Assembly: GCA_027946555.1 (NCBI GenBank)
Contig: JAPEVC010000158.1
Coordinates: 22,843 to 86,842, forward strand
DNA length: 64,000 nucleotides
Direction: 5' to 3'
Source: Gnomoniopsis sp. IMI 355080
Taxonomy: Eukaryota; Ascomycota; Sordariomycetes; Diaporthales; Gnomoniaceae
In this document: positions 58,277 to 64,000 of the stretch, one piece after another
How the letters are laid out: every line of letters starts with the position of its first letter
Position numbering within the stretch: position 1 is the first letter of the stretch
Notes under the pieces: generated by a model
The model's input: the letters and a program-made list of their open reading frames with translations, nothing else
What the model was told of the DNA's origin: nothing
The model's database searches: none
Position numbers and translations under genes: made by a program

Positions 58277-61200
58277 TCAACTCCCCGTCGCCCTCCTCAC
58301 CCACAACGTCGTAGGCTCATATTCAGCCGACCGATCAAGCTTCTTGTACGCACGATGCAACTTCATCCCCAACTCATGTTCCTCCCGGCCAATATCATCC
58401 AACCGCCTCTTGAGCTCCTCAATCTTGCGCTTCTCGTCCTCGCGCTTGCGCCGCACCGCCTCCTGCATAATCAGGTTGTCCTGCGGCATCAACTCCGTCA
58501 TCTGCTTGATCGCGCGGTTGATGTTGAGCCGGCGATTGGCCAGGTCCTGCAGGAGAGCGTTGAGCTGGGTGATGCGGTCGGCCGTCGTGTTGGCCGGGTT
58601 GTCGGGCGAGGCGGACGAGGACGTCACGGTTAACGGGGGTGCGACGGCGGGCGCGGGGGGCAGGTCTTTGTCCATGTTGGACATTACCGAGGCGGGTCGC
58701 GAGGTGGTGGTGTTGTCGCTCGCGGGTGATTTGGGACCGTTATTGGTGTTGCCGCTCAGGAAGCCGAAGCCAAACATGCCGCGGTTTTCTTTGTTGTCTG
58801 TAGATCCCTTGTTGGTCGGGGCGAGTTCGCGAGGACCTTTGGGTTGGCGAGCGCGGGGAGGTGAGGCTTGCTGGTTCTTGCCCGAGCTGTTTGCGCCGGG
58901 CTTGGTCATCCAGGCCTTGCTCAGGCTGATCTTGATGGGTGCTTCGTCACTGGTGGGGATTGGGTCTTCCCATGTGTTATTGCCGCCGCGCATTTGCGGG
59001 CGTTGGCGGTCGAGGACGCTTGAGCCCGCCATGTCAGGGTTTGTTTGTTGGTTTTGTTGGTTGGATGTATTGTTGTTGTTATCGTTCAAACCCAGGACAA
59101 TATCCTTTGGCGGGGTGGGCAGTGGTGGTGCGATGTCGAATGATTCTTCGCGCGGCGACGATGTATGTGCCGAGGTGGCGTAGGTAGTGACGCTGAAGCG
59201 TGAAGGCGGTTGCACGTAGGGTGAGTTGCCCGATTTCGCGTCGTGGGATGGAAGACTCGGCAGGTTTTTTGTGTTGATCTGGACGGGCGGGGTCGAATTT
59301 GAATTCGAGAATAAAAGAGGTGGCTGAGGAGTAGGAGGAGCGAATTGGTCGTCGTCGGGGCGGGAGTAAACCGAAGAGGAGAATGATTCGTGGGGAGCGT
59401 GTTGTTTGTTGTTGCTGCTGTGGGTGGTATTGTCGTAGGCTGACGAGGAACCCACGTCCTTTCTCCGAATTGATGCTGCTGATGATGACGGTGGTTGGTG
59501 TTGGTGTTGTTGGTAGTGGTGGTGGGAAGGCTGACGATGGGAAACCAAAAGATGGGACGACGTTGGAGTCTCGTCCCCTTCGCCGGTATTGGCGTTCTTG
59601 GCGTGGCTAGCGTTCCCGAAATTGCTCGCAGTCTTTGGTGCAGCGTCTATATGCGCATGAACAGGAAGCGAAGATCCCCCGCCGCCGCCGCCGACTGCCA
59701 GCGCATTGCCTGACAATGGCGGACTTGGGTACCCGTGTTCAGCAGTTGTCTGATTTGGGTTTGGGGCCGCTGCTGGACTGATGCTACCGTCCGGGGTTGG
59801 CGTGGGCGAGTTTCGACTGCTGTTGGATCCTCCTCCACCGCCGCTAAAAAGGCGGCTTGTCGAGGACGAGGAAGTGGGGATGATTTTCCGAAGCGTGTTG
59901 GCGAAACTGCGCCCAGTCGAGGTGGGATTGGAGGCGGTGGTGGTGATTGTTGTTGTATAAGTCGTTGAATTCCAATTCGAAGAAGAAGAATTCCCTCCCA
60001 CGACGCCGCCTCCTTTCGACTGCAGATTAGAATTATTACTGTTGTTAGAGTTCATAGTACCAGCAGTAGCAGAGGCAGTAGCAGCACCATGACTCCCTGC
60101 ACTGCCCCCTCCGCCAATTACCGACCCCATCATTTCCATACCCACACCCTTGTTGCCCAGTCCTGTTTCAGGACTTATGGGTGGGCTCAATCTGGACATG
60201 GCGTCGTGATGATCCACCTGACCATTATCACCCGTAGTAGCAGTCGTAGGCCGACTACCCTCCCGCCTTCGACTCCGCGGCGGGATCTTCAACGGCGGCA
60301 CCTCCGTCGTATCCTTGACCGGCGCCACAATCGCCGTCCGCCCGGAAGCCCCTTTCCATTCAGGACGTTGCTGCTGCTGTTGTCCGCCGGCACCCCCAAA
60401 TGCCATCGCCGCTGGGTCTGTAGCACTTCTGCTGGGCGCCCTTGGCCTCTCGGTCCTCTCCGTCTCGGGCGACGAGGGACCTCGCGGCGGAGATTTTGAA
60501 GACATGGTCGAAATGCCCAGCCCGCGCGCAAACTCGACCGGCTTCACCTGTGACGGCCGCCCTTTGTCGCTGTTTGTAATTTCCCCTGTCATCGGGTCCC
60601 ACCGCGGATCTTTCTGTCCGCGCGGCTTGTCCGTCATTGGTATTGTGCGCTGCCCACCCGCCGCCGCATCTCGTTGTGCGCGACGCTCGCGCCGCATCAT
60701 CGGGATGTTGGAGCGGGCGGCGGCGGCTGCTCTAGGGCTGGGGGCTGAGGGTACATCGGTGTCTGTATTGCGACGCTGCTGCTGCTGCGACATATTTTTC
60801 GTAGGTGGTTCGGGAAGGGGCCGTGGGCGCGTCGTGGAGAAGTCGTCCTCTTCGTGAATGGGAGAAATATCGTAATTAGGCCTTTTTTGAGAGGTAGGTG
60901 GTTAGCTTCTCTGTCCACCGTGTCCAAAGCCGAGTTTTCAAGGAAGGAAGGAATCAAAGATATAGACAGCCACAAGCACCATAAGAGCCAGATCGCAAAA
61001 GGAAATCGGCACCGCAGAGAGATTGTTCAAGGACCGATGCAGACGCCAAATCCCGCGAGCCTCGTGTAAGACATGACTCGCCCTGCTGGAAAGAGAGATT
61101 ATTCTCCGGCGTGTCACCGTCGAACCTCGGACGGAGAACATCTAAGCCGGCGAGCCAATAACTCTTTTGCGAAAGCCGTGTGGTCCAGCGTAATAGTTGC

Positions 61201-62080
61201 ACGTGGTCGACCCAATCATGATCTCTCCTCCTCCTCCTCTCCTCCAACAGCCAGAGCTCAGAAGCTCCCTTCTTCAAGATGAAAAAGAAAACAAGACGAA
61301 AAAAGACAACAAATATCAAACAGTTGTACAAGGTAGGTACGTACATAGTTCCTCTCGCCCGAGCATCCTCGGGCGAGCTAGGCGGGCTCACTTCCTCCGG
61401 ACTCATCGCATACCGGTACCCACCACCCGCACTCGCCGCCGCGGCCGCGCGTGGGCCAAAGTCCGTCACCAGCGGCGATGGCTGCGAGTATACCGACGAC
61501 GGCGGGCGACCCTGGATTGAGTCGCGGTGCGAGGTCGACGGGGGAAGGGTTTGGGAGCGTTGCTCGTAAAAGGCGGGGGCTGGTTGGAGATGGCTGTGCG
61601 GTAGCGAAGGAATGTTAGCTGGTTAGTCCAACACGTGTATGTGTGTGTGTGTGTACACTGTATGTCTTAGATATAGATGCTGCGTGGGGGGTCCCATCCG
61701 GTGTCTTTCATTTTATCTTTTCTCTCCTTCCATCCGAACCAGGCCTTTTCTTTTTTGCGCGGGAAAGGGAACCGAGAAAAAGAAAACCCAAGCCTTAGCT
61801 CGGAACACTATACTCACAAGTCTCTAGGCGGCCTCGGAGGCGGAGGCCCAGCTTTTGTCGGTCTTCTTTGTGGTTGTTGCTGCTGCCCCTCTCTCGCAGC
61901 AATGACACTCGATCTCGGCTGCCACGACGGTGTTGAACGCCCGCTGCTATTGTTACTACTACTGCTGTTGTTTGCAAACGTCGACGCTCGGTCCTTGCGC
62001 CCAAGCGGCGTAGTGTTGTTGCTGTCGCGGGCTTGGTCAATAGCACTTCCCCCCGTGGCTGACCTTAGTCGGTCCCACAT
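58277..62080 (-). CDS. Large disordered protein with C-terminal coiled coil
   Basis: Exons 62080-61818, 61593-61345 and 60881-58277 keep phase and give 1038 residues. The second intron is long for this window (463 bases) but has a GTACGT donor and a CTAAC branch-like site before its acceptor. Most of the protein is low complexity: Ser, Asn, Pro, Gln and Gly runs, with basic patches. A short ordered-looking block KDPRWDPMTGEIT lies after the second splice. The last 110 residues form a helical bundle or coiled coil (ITQLNALLQDLANRRLNINR, then EAVRRKREDEKRKIEELKRR) and end ...TLWVRRATG. Homologues probably share mainly this end. A scaffold or polarity role is possible but unproven. If transcription begins internally, a Met at 60793 starts an 838-residue form. 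Confidence 0.82.
61641..61654 (+). repeat. GT microsatellite in intron
   Basis: A short GT run lies inside the first intron of the large disordered gene. Confidence 0.7.
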
Positions 62081-62429
62081 GGTCTCGTTTTTTCTCCGCC
62101 CCTTCTTATTCTTTTTTTAGTTGTGTTGATTTGTGTTTCTTTTCCCTTGTCGGCGCGGAATAGGTCTAGTGTGTGTGTTTGCGTGTGTTCCAAGACCCCA
62201 GGTTGTATCTGTACGATCGTCCAGCGCGTACCGAGTTTTGTGATGCCTTTTCGAGGGTCGATGTTCATGCGACAACGGGTGGGGAAATCGTTTTGTATGC
62301 ACGTCTGTAAATTATTTGTATTTGCAGCTGCGCACGGTTGGCCTGAAGAGGAGGGGTCGATTCCAAGAGTGGATGGGTGTTGAGTTGGGTGGTTTGTAGG
62401 AAACGTTGTAGATCAAAACCATGTTCTGT

Positions 62430-62453
62430 GAGAGAGAGAGTGTGTGTGTGTGT
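62430..62453 (+). repeat. AG/GT compound microsatellite
   Basis: A GA run passes directly into a GT run. Confidence 0.8.
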
Positions 62454-63586
62454 TCGAAGAGGGATGATTCTCATAACTTGGAAAAAGTGGACGATACCTA
62501 GGTAAAAACAATAATAAATTTCTAGGTGGTAAGCAGTAGTGGCAGCACGCGCAACAAGCATGCATCCAGTCTGGCCTGGCCAGTCACACAATCCCACCGC
62601 AAAAGTGCACTGACTGCATGCAACAGGCGTAATCTTGCACGGTTACATATACCATCAGTGTGTCCACCGGCCGACCTGACCCCTCTGGGCCTAGTCCTGT
62701 AATAATCCGTCCCATAGCAGGTAGCTAAGCTTTGCTCTACTACTGCACAGTATGTACTCTGTAATAAGTCTGTCCCATTTTAGCTCACCCTCTCTCTTTT
62801 TCCTCATTTGCAGCCAATAATACGATGTAAGCAGCAGCAGCAGCTCCATTCATCAGCAGGTCTACAACGGCCGGCGCTAAGAAGAATTTAATTACCCTGG
62901 CCTCCTTTGCGGGCCCCCCATGTCGGATCTTCTTTGCAACGATCAAGACAATCTGTCGGATCGTCCCCCCAGACCCTATGAAACCTATTTCCAAGGGTTC
63001 ATCACCAAACTGCCAACCACTGTGACCTAAAGTCCGGGGGCTGTTTGGACTGGCTGGTGGGCCCTGGTGGGGCGATACGTCTCTTCCGTTCTGCCCTGTT
63101 GCTCTTATTAAGTGGGTCTACTTGTGTAACGGTAACGGGTTTACCACCCATGGGCACTAGAAGGACCCCCCCTCCCAACACTGCAACTTTTACCTTTTTA
63201 CCAGACGAAGGGTCCAATCGCAGAGGTTACGCGAGTCGAAAACAGAGACAGTCAGGTATGAAGAGCCTCCCCCCGGTTATAAGACGATAAATGTTTGAGA
63301 AAATCACGGAAATAATTAATGCCTTGGATGAACAACTCGGCAAGCTGTTTCTTGAATACATCCACAACAGACACACACAAACACATTTCGTCTTAGGGAG
63401 AGTTACATGACATGGTGACATAGCCTGCGGGTCAAAGTGTCTTCTGCAGTGTCCTTAAATTATACCAACGTAGCACTGAGTGTGTTCCCGTTAGTGATGA
63501 CAGTGCCGCCACGACGGGCCCGTTCGTCCAGGGAACAAGGATGCTAATAATAATTTATTACCGTTACTCCCCAAAGGGTCCAAACT

Positions 63587-63604
63587 CACACACACACACA
63601 CACA
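63587..63604 (+). repeat. CA microsatellite
   Basis: About nine CA units in intergenic DNA. Confidence 0.8.
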
Positions 63605-63689
63605 TACGTCTGCATATACTCGATGGCTGGTCACAAGGTCTTGCCGTTGAAGAAGCGCAACAGACCACAGACTCGCCACAGGCATCAAC

Positions 63690-64000
63690 CTAACCCTGCG
63701 GTTGCAAATTGACATACTCTATGAAATATCCCCTTCGTCGCAAAGAAATTACAAACACATTACTCTCCCCCCCGAGGAGACGAAGCATCAATCTCGCAAT
63801 ACTTTCATTCATCCCAAACGTGTCCCCCCACCACCTCTCAAAAAATCCAACTCTGCACGATTGGGCAGAAATTGGATCGACGATACCCGTCTCTTCAAAA
63901 CCCCTCGCGTATCGCCAGATCGACTGGTCCTCGGCTGCACTAAGCACAACCTGCAAGGGGTCCGAATGGAACCTTGGGATGAACCCCTCCCCATCACCCC
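63690..64000 (-). CDS. Hypothetical protein, C-terminal part (cut by window edge)
   Basis: A frame open from the right edge ends at a TAG at 63690-63692. About 100 residues are visible, including FHSDPLQVVLSAAEDQSIWR, FFERWWGDTFGMN and SIARLMLRLLGG. A possible acceptor (CCCCTTGCAG) near 63950 could mean that only the part after it is exonic. No family is recognised; the mixture of helical and aromatic segments suggests a folded domain rather than chance. Confidence 0.5.
   Translation of the reverse strand, partial: GDGEGFIPRFHSDPLQVVLSAAEDQSIWRYARGFEETGIVDPISAQSCRVGFFERWWGDTFGMNESIARLMLRLLGGESNVFVISLRRRGYFIEYVNLQPQG

Larger units (their letters stand above)
62081..63689. other. Intergenic region
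   Basis: About 1.6 kb between two minus-strand genes. It holds AG/GT and CA microsatellites (about 62430-62453 and 63587-63604) and a TACCTAGGTA palindrome at about 62496. No gene is supported. The first few hundred bases probably are the 5' leader of the disordered-protein gene. Confidence 0.5.

Noticed and set aside
58161..59183. 340-codon open frame on the plus strand
   Set aside because: It lies antisense to the large disordered gene and has no domain. Long antisense frames are expected opposite Ser/Asn/Pro-rich codons.
1..64000. Transposon or RIP-mutated block
   Set aside because: No transposase or reverse-transcriptase frame, no long terminal repeats and no strongly AT-skewed block were seen by eye.

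Overview
The window is nuclear DNA of a filamentous ascomycete (Pezizomycotina). Protein genes carry short introns (about 50-135 bp) with GT..AG borders and CTAAC/CTGAC-like branch points. Gene families are typically fungal: a Zn2Cys6 regulator, UstYa, WSC-domain and SAT4/rhodopsin-like membrane proteins, a bilirubin-oxidase-like multicopper oxidase and a secreted Kex2-processed repeat protein. I could not fix the order or genus. No tRNA, rRNA, transposon or CRISPR was recognised. Every exon structure below was worked out by hand from splice signals and reading-frame phase; no RNA or homology search was available.

Region A (about 1.9-15.2 kb) is rich in oxidative metabolism. It holds a secreted multicopper oxidase, a Zn2Cys6 regulator, an MFS sugar-type transporter, a Baeyer-Villiger-like flavin monooxygenase, and a secreted amidohydrolase of the gamma-resorcylate/2,3-dihydroxybenzoate decarboxylase type. 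The monooxygenase and the decarboxylase are divergent around a 1.1 kb promoter.

Region B (about 17.9-26.1 kb) is the most interesting part. It has a secreted, proline-rich precursor with tandem units bounded by LxKR Kex2 sites, a pisatin-demethylase-like cytochrome P450, a UstYa-family (DUF3328) membrane oxidase with both HxxHC motifs, and an alpha/beta hydrolase with HGGG and GxSxG motifs. Kex2-processed precursor plus UstYa plus P450 is the gene content of fungal ribosomal-peptide (dikaritin-like) loci, so this is a candidate RiPP cluster. The units lack Tyr, Trp and Cys, so the product, if any, would not be a classical tyrosine-cyclised one. P450 and ustYa diverge from a shared 1.3 kb region that carries a CGGTC-N6-GACCG inverted repeat.

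Region C (about 27.6-34.7 kb) has two hypothetical proteins, a salicylate-hydroxylase-like FAD monooxygenase and a secreted protein with two WSC domains and a helical tail. Region D (about 36.5-52.7 kb) has a concentrative nucleoside transporter, an unassigned two-part hypothetical gene, a small wall-sensor-like membrane protein, an MFS transporter, a fungal rhodopsin-like membrane protein and a seven-helix GPCR-like protein with a polyserine loop. Region E (about 52.7-64 kb) is gene-poor. It has long intergenic DNA with microsatellites, a coiled-coil protein, a 1038-residue disordered protein with a conserved-looking coiled-coil end, and a gene cut by the right edge.
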